Assembly: GCA_964344035.1 (NCBI GenBank)
Contig: CAYFLK010000006.1
Location: 35,125-99,124 of the forward strand
DNA from: UBA1014 sp964344035
Lineage (GTDB): Bacteria; SAR324; NAC60-12
Direction: 5' to 3'
DNA: 64,000 nucleotides
Part shown: positions 16,255 through 24,466 of the stretch, piece by piece
How the letters are laid out: the number at the start of each line of letters is the position of its first letter
How positions within the stretch are numbered: the first letter of the stretch is position 1
Notes under the pieces: generated by a model
What the model saw: the letters and a program-made list of their open reading frames with translations, nothing else
Database searches by the model: none
Told to the model about the DNA's origin: nothing
Made by a program: the position numbers and the translations under genes

Positions 16255-17385
16255 TTATTCCGCAAGTGCGGTTTGGATTTCCCTCAACACCTCTTCGTGG
16301 GTTTCCGACTCCTTCGCTTTTGCCAACGCAAAGCGGGCATCATTGTGCGGGATTCGTCCAAGGCCCCACGCGGAATGCGCCCGGACCAGCGGTTCAGTGT
16401 CCCGGAGTCCCAGTTTCAGCGCGGGAATGGCGTCCGTATGGCCCCAGTTTCCCAGCGCAACCGCAACATTGCGTAATAGCCCTTTTCTTTTTGCACGCAA
16501 CAGCGGGCTTTTTTTGAAACGCTTTTTGAATGTCTCCGGAGCGAGACGCATCAGTGCAGGCAGTTCCGGGACAACTTCACCGGGGCCGGGTTTGAATTTC
16601 GGATTTTCTGAAACCGGGGGGCGTTTGTTCCACGGGCAGACTTCCTGGCAGACATCGCAGCCGAAAATCCTGTTTCCCATTTTCTCCCGCAGTTCCGCGG
16701 GAATCGCACCCTTTAGTTCAATTGTTAAGTAGGAAATACAGCGGCGCGCGTCCAATTCCCGTTCAGCGATGATGGCATCTGTCGGGCAGGCATCGATACA
16801 ACGCGTGCAGCTCCCGCAGTCCACGCGGGTGAAAGGTGAGGAAGGAACGAGGGGAAAATCTACCAGCAGTTCCGCGAGAAAAAACCAGGACCCTTTTTTC
16901 CAGTGGATCAGGTTTGTGTGTTTGCCAATCCAACCCAAGCCGGCGCGGTGCGCGTATTCCCGTTCCAGCAGCGGGCCTGAATCGACGTATGCGCGGCTTT
17001 TACTCCCGACGCCCAGTTCTTCGTGGAGAAATTGCCTGAGCGCTTCAAGTTTTTCATTGGCCACGTCATGGTAATCCTCCCCCCAAGCGTATCGGCTGAC
17101 CCGTCCCCGTGAAGGTTCGGAGGATTCGGAATGAGGGGAATCAGCGGTGTAGTAATTAAGTCCGAGGCTGATCAAAAACTTGGTTTCGGGAAGAAGACCG
17201 CGAGGGTCTTTTTTCAGTGGCAGGTGACGTTCAAGATACGACATTTTCCCAGCATATCCTTTCACCAGCCATTCCCGGTATATCCCGTGCGTCAGGCTTG
17301 GTGAAACCGGAATCATCCCCACCAGGTCAAAGCCCAGTTCCCCGGCCCTGCCCCGGATCGCTTCCGTAATGGCCGCCCGGTCCAT
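16255..17385 (-). CDS. queG: Epoxyqueuosine reductase
   Basis: A 376-residue enzyme for the last step of queuosine synthesis, reduction of epoxyqueuosine to queuosine in the tRNA wobble position. It uses cobalamin and two [4Fe-4S] clusters. The clusters' motifs are CGSCTRCIDACPTDAI and CDVCQEVCPW. The conserved CISYLTIELKGAIP lies between them, and a short HEAT-repeat-like tail (LLRNVAVALGNWGHTDAIP) follows as in QueG. Length matches the family. It is followed at 17 bases by a GNAT gene. About 195 bases upstream of the ABC cassette (16059-16254) show no gene. Confidence 0.93.
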   Translation of the reverse strand: MDRAAITEAIRGRAGELGFDLVGMIPVSPSLTHGIYREWLVKGYAGKMSYLERHLPLKKDPRGLLPETKFLISLGLNYYTADSPHSESSEPSRGRVSRYAWGEDYHDVANEKLEALRQFLHEELGVGSKSRAYVDSGPLLEREYAHRAGLGWIGKHTNLIHWKKGSWFFLAELLVDFPLVPSSPFTRVDCGSCTRCIDACPTDAIIAERELDARRCISYLTIELKGAIPAELREKMGNRIFGCDVCQEVCPWNKRPPVSENPKFKPGPGEVVPELPALMRLAPETFKKRFKKSPLLRAKRKGLLRNVAVALGNWGHTDAIPALKLGLRDTEPLVRAHSAWGLGRIPHNDARFALAKAKESETHEEVLREIQTALAE

Positions 17386-17402
17386 TGCTTTTTCCTGAAG
17401 CT

Positions 17403-17900
17403 TCAGGTTGTCTGCTGAACGAGTTCCTCGAACATCCGGTACGGAGTCTCATCCATGCCAAGCGAAAGGTAGGTCTGCTGGGCGGCGCTGTTTTCCCTCT
17501 CGACGTACAGCCGAAAACCGCATACTTCCCGCGACTCCTCTGCTTTGGATTTAACGAACAGGTACATCTCGCGGTAAATGCCGCGGCGTCGAAAGGACTT
17601 GGCGACATACACGCTCTGTATCCACCAGAACTGACCGTTTCGCCAGTCGCTCCACTCCACGGTGATCATCAGCGCAGCTACTACTTCTCCGCCAACTTCC
17701 GCGACCACATAAAACCCGTGAGGGGGATGGTCAAAAAGGGCCCGCACTCCTGCCCTGACAACTTGCTCATCCAGGTCCCTGCCCTCCGTTTCCACAGCCA
17801 TCGCGCGGTTGAAGGCAACAATCCGTTCTGCGTCTACTGGATTTGCAAGACGTACAACTACTTTCCCGGTTGGGAAGTCAGGACGACTCTGAGTTTCCAT
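17403..17900 (-). CDS. GNAT-family N-acetyltransferase
   Basis: A 165-residue GNAT-fold protein. I prefer ATG 17900; an upstream TTG at 17942 would overlap the neighbouring gene. The core is recognisable: VVVRLANPVDAERIVAFNRAM at the N-terminus, then YVAKSFRRRGIYREMY (acetyl-CoA-binding motif A, R/Q-x-x-G-x-G/A type), and NSAAQQTYLSLGMDE, the classic late GNAT helix. Substrate unknown. It lies between queG and a coiled-coil membrane protein gene on the same strand. Confidence 0.8.
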   Translation of the reverse strand: METQSRPDFPTGKVVVRLANPVDAERIVAFNRAMAVETEGRDLDEQVVRAGVRALFDHPPHGFYVVAEVGGEVVAALMITVEWSDWRNGQFWWIQSVYVAKSFRRRGIYREMYLFVKSKAEESREVCGFRLYVERENSAAQQTYLSLGMDETPYRMFEELVQQTT

Positions 17901-17916
17901 TTCTTTCACACCGGAA

Positions 17917-18438
17917 TCAGGTCTCTTCCTTTGGTTCTTCAAAGGGTTTGAGTTCTTTTTCTTCAGGAGAGGGGGTCACGGTCAAAAGTGCGGATGGTTT
18001 AAAAACCTTGCGTAAAAGTCCGCGGATTCCGGTCATGCTTTCTTCCACCTCCTTTTGCGCCTCAATCAGCACCCCTTCCCATACCGCGGCAAACCCAGGG
18101 GTGCGCTGGTTCATCAAGGCGATAGCGCGGTCGAAGGTGTAAAGCATCTTCAGTTCTGCGGCGCCGGGCTTGTTCTGCAGAGTCGCGAGTGAAATCCGTA
18201 GGTGCTCGTTCTGTTTCTTCAGCATTTCCACCTCCTCCTCGCGGGAGCGGTTGCCTTTTTCCGAAATGACCATCTGTGTGTGCAGGGAATTTTTCAGGTC
18301 TTCATGGGTTTTTTCGAGAGTCCTCAACTGGACCTTCAAGTGCCTGCGTCGGGCGATTTCACTGAAAAAGATATAAACGCTCAAAACGAGCCCTACGTAA
18401 AGCCCTAGAGCAAAGGGATGCATTACATAATCCAGCAT
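17917..18438 (-). CDS. Membrane-anchored coiled-coil protein, hypothetical
   Basis: A 173-residue protein with one N-terminal membrane helix (PFALGLYVGLVLSVYIFF), then a long charged coiled coil (about 30-95; LRTLEKTHEDLKNSL, then EEEVEMLKKQNEHLR). A small helical region (AIALMNQRTPGFAAVWEGVL) and an acidic C-terminal tail (EEKELKPFEEPKEE) complete it. No family is recognised. The layout resembles a signal-anchored cytoplasmic scaffold. It is probably co-transcribed with the GNAT and queG genes. Confidence 0.65.
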   Translation of the reverse strand: MLDYVMHPFALGLYVGLVLSVYIFFSEIARRRHLKVQLRTLEKTHEDLKNSLHTQMVISEKGNRSREEEVEMLKKQNEHLRISLATLQNKPGAAELKMLYTFDRAIALMNQRTPGFAAVWEGVLIEAQKEVEESMTGIRGLLRKVFKPSALLTVTPSPEEKELKPFEEPKEET

Positions 18439-18521
18439 AAATTTTTCCTGAATTCAGTTGAATGTGTTGGTGTTATTGTTGAGGAACACGTACTGAATGT
18501 CCCTGGCCGCAAGTGAATTAG

Positions 18522-19043
18522 TTATCTTTGTGCCTGCGCCTTGAACCAGTTTATCAAGTCTTCCCCTTTGCGCATGACCCATCCCCCGCTGTTTGCAAAA
18601 GTCCCGGCCAAATCCCGGGTTGCCTGGCGGACCATGCTGTCTTCACAACGTCCCTGCTTTTCGATCCAGTGCAGCGTGTTTCCCGCAACTACAATGGACC
18701 CCGAGACAATCACAGATCCCATCGAAACCGTGATTGCGGGGGCAAGCAGGGCAATGCATTCCGGTTCCCTGCAATCGGACTGGGCCAGCCGGTTAAATTC
18801 CCTGTTCATCACACGCAGATTGAAAGTCGCCTGGTCTATATCAAGGGTCAGGCTGCGTGTCCACAATTCGCATTCCGGGACCGGGTCCTGCTCAGTCTTG
18901 GGGAGCACCAGACATCCGCCAAGAACAAGCAGGAGCCCAATGCTCAAAAAAGTTGCCGCGCCGCGGCTGTCATGGCCAAACAACGGTGAGATCAAAGCTT
19001 TTGCAACGGAACGGTTACCATTGTTCCTTCTTTGATCATCCAC
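18522..19043 (-). CDS. Exported or lipid-anchored hypothetical protein
   Basis: A 173-residue protein starting at GTG 19043, with a long polar N-region and then a hydrophobic segment (FLSIGLLLVLGGC, residues about 32-44) ending in a lipobox-like LGGC. The mature part has an acidic segment (CELWTRSLTLDIDQATFN), a hydrophobic stretch (ITVSMGSVIVSGSIVVAGN) and a W-containing amphipathic C-terminus. Five cysteines lie after the leader. It is probably a lipoprotein. No family is recognised. 19044-19180 is empty. Confidence 0.55.
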   Translation of the reverse strand: MDDQRRNNGNRSVAKALISPLFGHDSRGAATFLSIGLLLVLGGCLVLPKTEQDPVPECELWTRSLTLDIDQATFNLRVMNREFNRLAQSDCREPECIALLAPAITVSMGSVIVSGSIVVAGNTLHWIEKQGRCEDSMVRQATRDLAGTFANSGGWVMRKGEDLINWFKAQAQR

Positions 19044-19180
19044 GGACTCCGCTTACTTTTCAAGCCGGGACAACCATGAATGCACAAAGACTGAGCAAAA
19101 CACGGATTAACCGGAAAGCATGTTGGAAATGCAATGAAAGGGATCCGGGAAAAAAAATATCCACACAGTAAATTAAACCA

Positions 19181-19669
19181 TTATGATGCGTGGACGGAAC
19201 TGCCACGGCACAACAGAAAGTTGACCGCCTTCAGGCTCATCACTTTTTCACGATCCTGGTTTCTCACTTCAATCAGGCTGGTGATGATGCCTCTGTCATG
19301 CCTGGAACGCGAACGGCGCGCATCGATCACGGACACGTTCACAAAAAGGCGGTCTCCGGGACGGACCGGGAGATTCCAGCGCAGTTCATCGATTCCAGGA
19401 GAACCGAGGCTCGCGGTTGATGAGAGATAGTTATCCACAAGCACGCGCATCATCATGCTCACCGTATGCCAGCCGCTGGCAATCAAACTTCCATAAATTG
19501 AACCCCGGGCAGCCGCGTGGTCGATGTGAAACGGCTGTGGATCGTATTTCCTGGCAAAAGCAATGACTTCCTCTTCCTCCACTACTACAGGTCCGAATTC
19601 AAAACTGCATCCCTGAGGATAGTCCTCGAAATACCGCTCGTTTATGTTTTTTTGAATATAATCGTTCAT
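19181..19669 (-). CDS. MaoC-family (R)-specific enoyl-CoA hydratase-like dehydratase
   Basis: A 162-residue hot-dog-fold protein. The MaoC signature is visible: FARKYDPQPFHIDHAAA (the D-P-x-P-x-H-x-D catalytic Asp/His motif) and GSLIASGWHTVSMMMRV. Such enzymes hydrate trans-2-enoyl-CoA or act on related acyl-CoAs. The gene stands alone between an exported protein gene and kynureninase, so the pathway cannot be fixed. Confidence 0.88.
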   Translation of the reverse strand: MNDYIQKNINERYFEDYPQGCSFEFGPVVVEEEEVIAFARKYDPQPFHIDHAAARGSIYGSLIASGWHTVSMMMRVLVDNYLSSTASLGSPGIDELRWNLPVRPGDRLFVNVSVIDARRSRSRHDRGIITSLIEVRNQDREKVMSLKAVNFLLCRGSSVHAS

Positions 19670-19800
19670 TGCAAAGCTTATCTTATTGTTCCGACCAATC
19701 AGGTTTATATGTATTCGACTAATGCAAATCGTTGATAAAATGAAATCTCAGCGCAGTTACATTATCAACTCCGTTTTGGTCCAAATTCTGTTCGAGCAAC

Positions 19801-21051
19801 TTACGTCACCGTATTTCGTCGCCGATATTCTACCTTGCCCCATTCTGCTGAGATCAGCACTTCCTTTAAGTGCGCTACTGCATTCCAGACATCCTGGAAC
19901 CTGATATAAAGCGGGGCAAAACCAAAGCGCAGTATATTCGGCATGCGGAAGTCGCCGATCACTTTGCGGGTAATCAGCGCCTGCATCACCGCGTATCCGT
20001 CCTCATGAGTCAATGCTGCCTGGCTGCCGCGTTCTTTTTTATCTCTCGGACCCCAAACTTCAACACCTAGGCAGCTGCATTCCGATTCGACCAGGCGGAT
20101 GAACAAGTCGGTCAATACCATGCTTTTTTGACGTACCAGCTTCAGATCCACTTTACCATACAGTTCCAGTCCGGCTTCCAGAGCCCGCAAAGACAAAACA
20201 GGCTGGGTCCCGCAAAGGAAACGGCGGATGCCCCTGTCAGGTTCAAAACTGCGTTCGAAGGCAAACGGACGGGCGTGCCCGGACCAACCCGGCAAAGGCT
20301 GTGAAATACGGGAATGATGGCGCCTTGCGGCAAAAATGTATGCCGGTGCGCCTGGACCTCCGTTGAGATATTTGTATGTGCAGCCGACCGCAAAATCAAC
20401 TCCTGCGTCATTAAGAGCGACGGGGAACACGCCCGCGCTGTGGCTCAGGTCCCAAACAGCGATGGCGCCTGCATCGTGCGCCATTGCGGTGAGCCGTTTC
20501 ATGTCCTTCACGGCCCCGGAACGATAGTCTATGTGATTAACCAAAACCGCCGCTGTGGATTCGTCAACCAGGTTTTCAAGCGAATCTGCATCCACTCCTT
20601 CCAGCCGGATTTCAATATTTTCCCTCAACGACGCCACACCTTGCGCCGCATAAAGATCCGTTGGGAAACTGTCCCCTTCAGCGACAATCACCGTGCGACG
20701 TGGATTCAACGACAATGCAGCGTGCAGGGCTTTGTGCAGATTGATCGTGGTGCTGTCGCACACCACGACTTCACCCTCATCCGCCCCGATTAACAACGAG
20801 AGCATGTTCCCCAGTTTTTCATTGAGGTCCCACCAACCAGCGGAGTTCCAGCTGGTAATCAGCCCTACGGCCCATTCCTGCCTGATGGTTTTTTCCAGCT
20901 CAGCGAATGCGGATTTTGGGGGCGGCCCAAGAGAATTACCGTCCAGGTAAATCACTCCCCGCGGAATATGAAACTGATCCCGGAATTCACGCAAAGGATC
21001 TTCGCGGTCCATTTGTTGGATTTCCCGTTCAGAAATTCTATGTGCTTTCAT
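19801..21051 (-). CDS. kynU: Kynureninase
   Basis: A 416-residue PLP-dependent fold-type I enzyme hydrolysing kynurenine or 3-hydroxykynurenine to anthranilate or 3-hydroxyanthranilate plus alanine. The PLP lysine is K227 in GCTYKYLNGGPGAP. Other family motifs are YLDGNSLGPPPK, the phosphate-binding CDSTTINLHK, LVNHIDYRSGAV and VWDLSHSAGVFPV. Length matches. Neither tryptophan dioxygenase nor kynurenine formamidase lies nearby, so it may act in salvage or use imported kynurenine. The 243 bases upstream (21052-21295) hold only scraps of repeat-like sequence. Confidence 0.93.
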   Translation of the reverse strand: MKAHRISEREIQQMDREDPLREFRDQFHIPRGVIYLDGNSLGPPPKSAFAELEKTIRQEWAVGLITSWNSAGWWDLNEKLGNMLSLLIGADEGEVVVCDSTTINLHKALHAALSLNPRRTVIVAEGDSFPTDLYAAQGVASLRENIEIRLEGVDADSLENLVDESTAAVLVNHIDYRSGAVKDMKRLTAMAHDAGAIAVWDLSHSAGVFPVALNDAGVDFAVGCTYKYLNGGPGAPAYIFAARRHHSRISQPLPGWSGHARPFAFERSFEPDRGIRRFLCGTQPVLSLRALEAGLELYGKVDLKLVRQKSMVLTDLFIRLVESECSCLGVEVWGPRDKKERGSQAALTHEDGYAVMQALITRKVIGDFRMPNILRFGFAPLYIRFQDVWNAVAHLKEVLISAEWGKVEYRRRNTVT

Positions 21052-21295
21052 TTCATTTATTTCCAGGCTGGAAAATTATTTGTAGAAAAAGACATATAAA
21101 TCGGCCCCACTATGTTTAGTCTCTTAAAAATTTCATTCTTGCCTGCCTGTATCCCGCAGGCGGACAGGAACAATATGTCGAAAATTTCTTTTCAAATCGA
21201 AATCGCTCCGCCAATAAATGGACAGGCCCCGATTGCTTGGGGTCCGGGCTTGACCCTGAGGCCGAAGCAGTTGTTTGAAATGAATCATTCCGGAT

Positions 21296-22141
21296 TCACC
21301 TGAATCCTTGCAGCGGCATTTCCGGAGGGCGCCGAAGCCAGTTCCACGCGGGATAGGACGCGCTTCCTTCGATGAAGTGCAGGGTGTAGGCATGACGTGT
21401 GCGTGAAGAACGATTGGCCTCGCTCATGTGCGGCAAAAGCCCATGCAGCAGCACCATGGTCCCTTTTTCCACTTCAAGAGGGACCCGTTTTTCATTGTCC
21501 CAAGGGCTGTCGTCCCACACCTCGAATTCCGTGCCGTCTCCCGCATCATTGCGGTAGAAACGCGTTTTCAAGGGAGCGTGGTGTCCGCCGGGGATGGCCC
21601 ATAGACCCCCGTTTCCCTGGTCAGCGTCTTCAAGCGCAAACCAGAATCCTGTCACCGTTACCGGATCGGTATACAAAAAAGTGGCGTCTTGGTGGCAGTT
21701 TACCTCTCCCCCGATGTACGGCTGTTTGAATATGTACATCGATTGCAACACGCGCGGGTCATGGTATCCAAGATCATCCGCAAGCTCGGCCAATGGTTCT
21801 GTGTGAGAAAAGCGCCTGAACACCGGGTCAAGATCGTGAAGGGCGTGACCAATCTTGTTCAACGATTTTGCCTTTTCCTGTTTCAGGACGCCGTTCTCGT
21901 CAAAGGCTTCTTCTTCAAAGAAAAACCGGATTTTGTCCCCGGATTCCAGAAAGTAGCGGTCAGAATGCCGGGTTTGTTCATTGGTGGTAAAGATGCTTTT
22001 CAGTCCGGCCGGTTCAAATTCCTCAACCAGTTCCGCTGCCCGTTTTCTTAACATATCGCATGAATCCGCGGATATAAAATTCCTGAGCACCAGATACCCG
22101 TTTTCTTCGTATTCCTGTAGCTGTTCCTGATTCAGTCTCAT
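21296..22141 (-). CDS. Phytanoyl-CoA dioxygenase family (Fe(II)/2-oxoglutarate oxygenase)
   Basis: A 281-residue enzyme starting at ATG 22141 after GGAAAGGACC. Longer in-frame sequence upstream is not family-like. The iron ligands are visible as HQD in VNCHQDATF and the distal His in LLHGLLPHMS. The 2-oxoglutarate Arg is probable in the RSSRTRHAYTLHF strand. Substrate unknown; homologues act on diverse small molecules. It is divergent from oadG. Confidence 0.87.
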   Translation of the reverse strand: MRLNQEQLQEYEENGYLVLRNFISADSCDMLRKRAAELVEEFEPAGLKSIFTTNEQTRHSDRYFLESGDKIRFFFEEEAFDENGVLKQEKAKSLNKIGHALHDLDPVFRRFSHTEPLAELADDLGYHDPRVLQSMYIFKQPYIGGEVNCHQDATFLYTDPVTVTGFWFALEDADQGNGGLWAIPGGHHAPLKTRFYRNDAGDGTEFEVWDDSPWDNEKRVPLEVEKGTMVLLHGLLPHMSEANRSSRTRHAYTLHFIEGSASYPAWNWLRRPPEMPLQGFR

Positions 22142-22323
22142 TCTCCGGTCCTTTCCCGCTGGTTTGAAACAGACCAAAAAGTAGTCCATATTTATAACTG
22201 GAACAAGTAAAACCCGAATTTTTACCGGTCGGGACTCGATTGTATGTGGAGATTTACGTATTTTCAGACCTTGCGGAGTCTGATAAGCTAAGTTGTTCCC
22301 AATCACAACAACAAAGACAAAAC

Positions 22324-22584
22324 ATGTTTATTTCCGGATTTAAACTGATGATCGTGGGCATGCTGATGGTGCTGGTCTTCCTGATGCTGATGATTTTTTG
22401 CATCCAGGTCATTGAAGCGCTGACCCGCGGTCATACACGGCTGGAAGAAGAAACCATCCGGAAACAGCAAATGAAAGAACCTGAAAAAACCGAACCGGGG
22501 GGGGAACCGACTATTCCTGCCGCGGTTCTTGCTGCCGCGGTAGCTGCCTTCGAAGCGGACCGCGGCCGCGCTGCTATTCCCTGA
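22324..22584 (+). CDS. oadG: Oxaloacetate decarboxylase-type gamma subunit (OadG-like)
   Basis: An 86-residue protein starting at ATG 22324 with one long N-terminal membrane helix (GFKLMIVGMLMVLVFLMLMIF) and a charged, Pro/Ala-rich tail. This is the layout of gamma subunits that assemble alpha with beta. It is 14 bases upstream of oadA, in the canonical gamma-alpha-beta order. The sequence itself is short and diverged, so the call rests largely on position and topology. Confidence 0.8.
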   Translation: MFISGFKLMIVGMLMVLVFLMLMIFCIQVIEALTRGHTRLEEETIRKQQMKEPEKTEPGGEPTIPAAVLAAAVAAFEADRGRAAIP

Positions 22585-22598
22585 AACCAGAGTTTCCC

Positions 22599-24428
22599 AT
22601 GGCAAAAAAACGGATCGAGTTTATGGACACGTCCTTCCGGGACGGATTTCAATCGGTGTTCGGAGCAAGAGTTGCAACCAAAGATTTCCTTCCTGCGCTG
22701 GAAGCGGCCGTTGATGCAGGGATCACTTATTTTGAGGCCGGTGGAGGGGCAAGGTTCCAAAGCCTGTTTTTCTATTGCAACGAATCCGCCTTTGACATGA
22801 TGGACGCATTCCGCAAAACGGCGGGGCCGGATGCTGATTTGCAGACCCTCGCACGCGGGATCAACGTGGTTGCGCTTAACCAGCAACCGCGGGACATGAT
22901 CGATCTGCACGCGAAGATGTTCAAAAAACACGGCATCAGCGCCATCCGAAATTTTGACGCGCTCAACGATTTGCGAAACCTGAGCTATTCCGGGGAACGC
23001 ATCGCGGCAAATGGACTGCATCACCAGATTGTGATCACTATCATGGACCTCCCTCCAGGATGTGAAGGGGCCCATACCCCGGATCATTACATGCAGATGC
23101 TGAAGGACATCCTCGATTCCGACATCCCGTTTCATTCGATTTGCTTCAAGGATTCCAGCGGCACAACTCATCCGCGCAAAGTATATGAAACAATCAAGGC
23201 CGCGCGGAAGCTCGTGCCGGAGGACATGGTTCTGCACCTGCACACTCACGACACCGCCGGTGTTGGGGTCAGCCAGTACATCGCCGCCATCGAGGCCGGA
23301 ATCAACCGCATCGACCTGGCAATGAGCCCGGTCAGCGGGGGCACATCCCAGCCTGACACCCTCTCAATGTGGCACGCTCTGAGAGACAGCGATTACACAC
23401 TCGATATTGATCCTGTGAAAATCATGCGCGTCGAGGAGGTTTTTGAAGACTGCATGGGCGATTATTTTGTCCCCCCGGAATCGAAAATGGTCTCTCCGGT
23501 GATACCTTTTTCTCCCATGCCCGGGGGAGCGCTCACTGCAAACACTATGATGATGCGTGATACCGGAACGATGCACCTCTACAATAAAGTTATCAAGGAG
23601 ATGGAGGAAGTCATCCGCCTCGGTGGTTTCGGCACCTCGGTTACCCCTGTTTCACAGTTTTACTTCCAGCAGGCTTACCAGAATGTAACCGGGGGTCGCT
23701 GGCAGAAAATCACCCCTCAATACGGCAACATGGTGCTGGGCTACTTCGGCCGCACACCAGTCGAACCGGATCCGGAAATCGTCAAACTTGCATCGGAACA
23801 GCTTGATAAACCGGTCTTCAAAGAAGATCCACTGGATATCCTTGAAGATGGTAGGCCGAAGGCGGAAAAAGTCCTGCGGGAAAAGGGACTGGAAATAAAT
23901 GACGAAAATGTCTTTATTGCCGCAAGTTGCGAAGGCAAGGGAATCGATTTCCTCCTCGGCAAGGGCCGGGACATGATCCGCAGGAAAAGCACGGAAGCGA
24001 AGAAAGCCGAAGCCGCGGCAAAACCGGCGCAGCCCTCTCCGGTTTCCGCGCCGGCCCCTGCAGCAGGGCCGCGCAACTACACAATCACAGTAAATGGTAT
24101 GGCCTACCAGGTCAACGTGGCTGAAGGGGCCGGTGCGGTCGCAGCCACACCGGTTGCCGTCCCGGCAGCGTCGCCTGCTGCCGCACCCGTTGCCGCGCCT
24201 GCCGCAAACACGGCTGCTGAGACCGTCGATGCGCCGACGCCGGGGAACATCATGCGCCTCGAAGTCGGCCTTGGAGAAGCAGTGGAAAAAGACCAGACGC
24301 TGCTGATCATGGAAGCAATGAAGATGGAATCGGAAGTTAAAGCCCCAAAGGCCGGGACGGTCCAGGAACTGTTCGTTGCCGCCGGCGACACCGTTCAGGC
24401 TGGTGACAAGCTGCTTTCACTAGCTTGA
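22599..24428 (+). CDS. oadA: Oxaloacetate/methylmalonyl-type decarboxylase alpha subunit with biotin domain
   Basis: A 609-residue carboxyltransferase. Residues 1-280 are the HMGL-like TIM barrel (FMDTSFRDGFQS; FKDSSGTTHPRK; LHLHTHDTAGVG with metal-binding His; SGGTSQPD). A conserved helical domain follows to about 470, then an Ala/Pro-rich linker and a C-terminal biotinyl domain with the biotinylated Lys575 in EAMKMES. It removes CO2 from oxaloacetate (or a related acid) onto biotin. The beta subunit then releases CO2 and exports Na+. The operon order is oadG-oadA-oadB. Confidence 0.93.
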   Translation: MAKKRIEFMDTSFRDGFQSVFGARVATKDFLPALEAAVDAGITYFEAGGGARFQSLFFYCNESAFDMMDAFRKTAGPDADLQTLARGINVVALNQQPRDMIDLHAKMFKKHGISAIRNFDALNDLRNLSYSGERIAANGLHHQIVITIMDLPPGCEGAHTPDHYMQMLKDILDSDIPFHSICFKDSSGTTHPRKVYETIKAARKLVPEDMVLHLHTHDTAGVGVSQYIAAIEAGINRIDLAMSPVSGGTSQPDTLSMWHALRDSDYTLDIDPVKIMRVEEVFEDCMGDYFVPPESKMVSPVIPFSPMPGGALTANTMMMRDTGTMHLYNKVIKEMEEVIRLGGFGTSVTPVSQFYFQQAYQNVTGGRWQKITPQYGNMVLGYFGRTPVEPDPEIVKLASEQLDKPVFKEDPLDILEDGRPKAEKVLREKGLEINDENVFIAASCEGKGIDFLLGKGRDMIRRKSTEAKKAEAAAKPAQPSPVSAPAPAAGPRNYTITVNGMAYQVNVAEGAGAVAATPVAVPAASPAAAPVAAPAANTAAETVDAPTPGNIMRLEVGLGEAVEKDQTLLIMEAMKMESEVKAPKAGTVQELFVAAGDTVQAGDKLLSLA

Positions 24429-24466
24429 CAAGAATCCCTTCCTTCATCTCAAATCGACTGGTTCGC

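Noticed and set aside
12516..21260. Shared TCCGGGC-TGACCC phrase near 12520 and 21240
   Set aside because: The two matches are short and diverge quickly, so I cannot support a defined repeat family from them.
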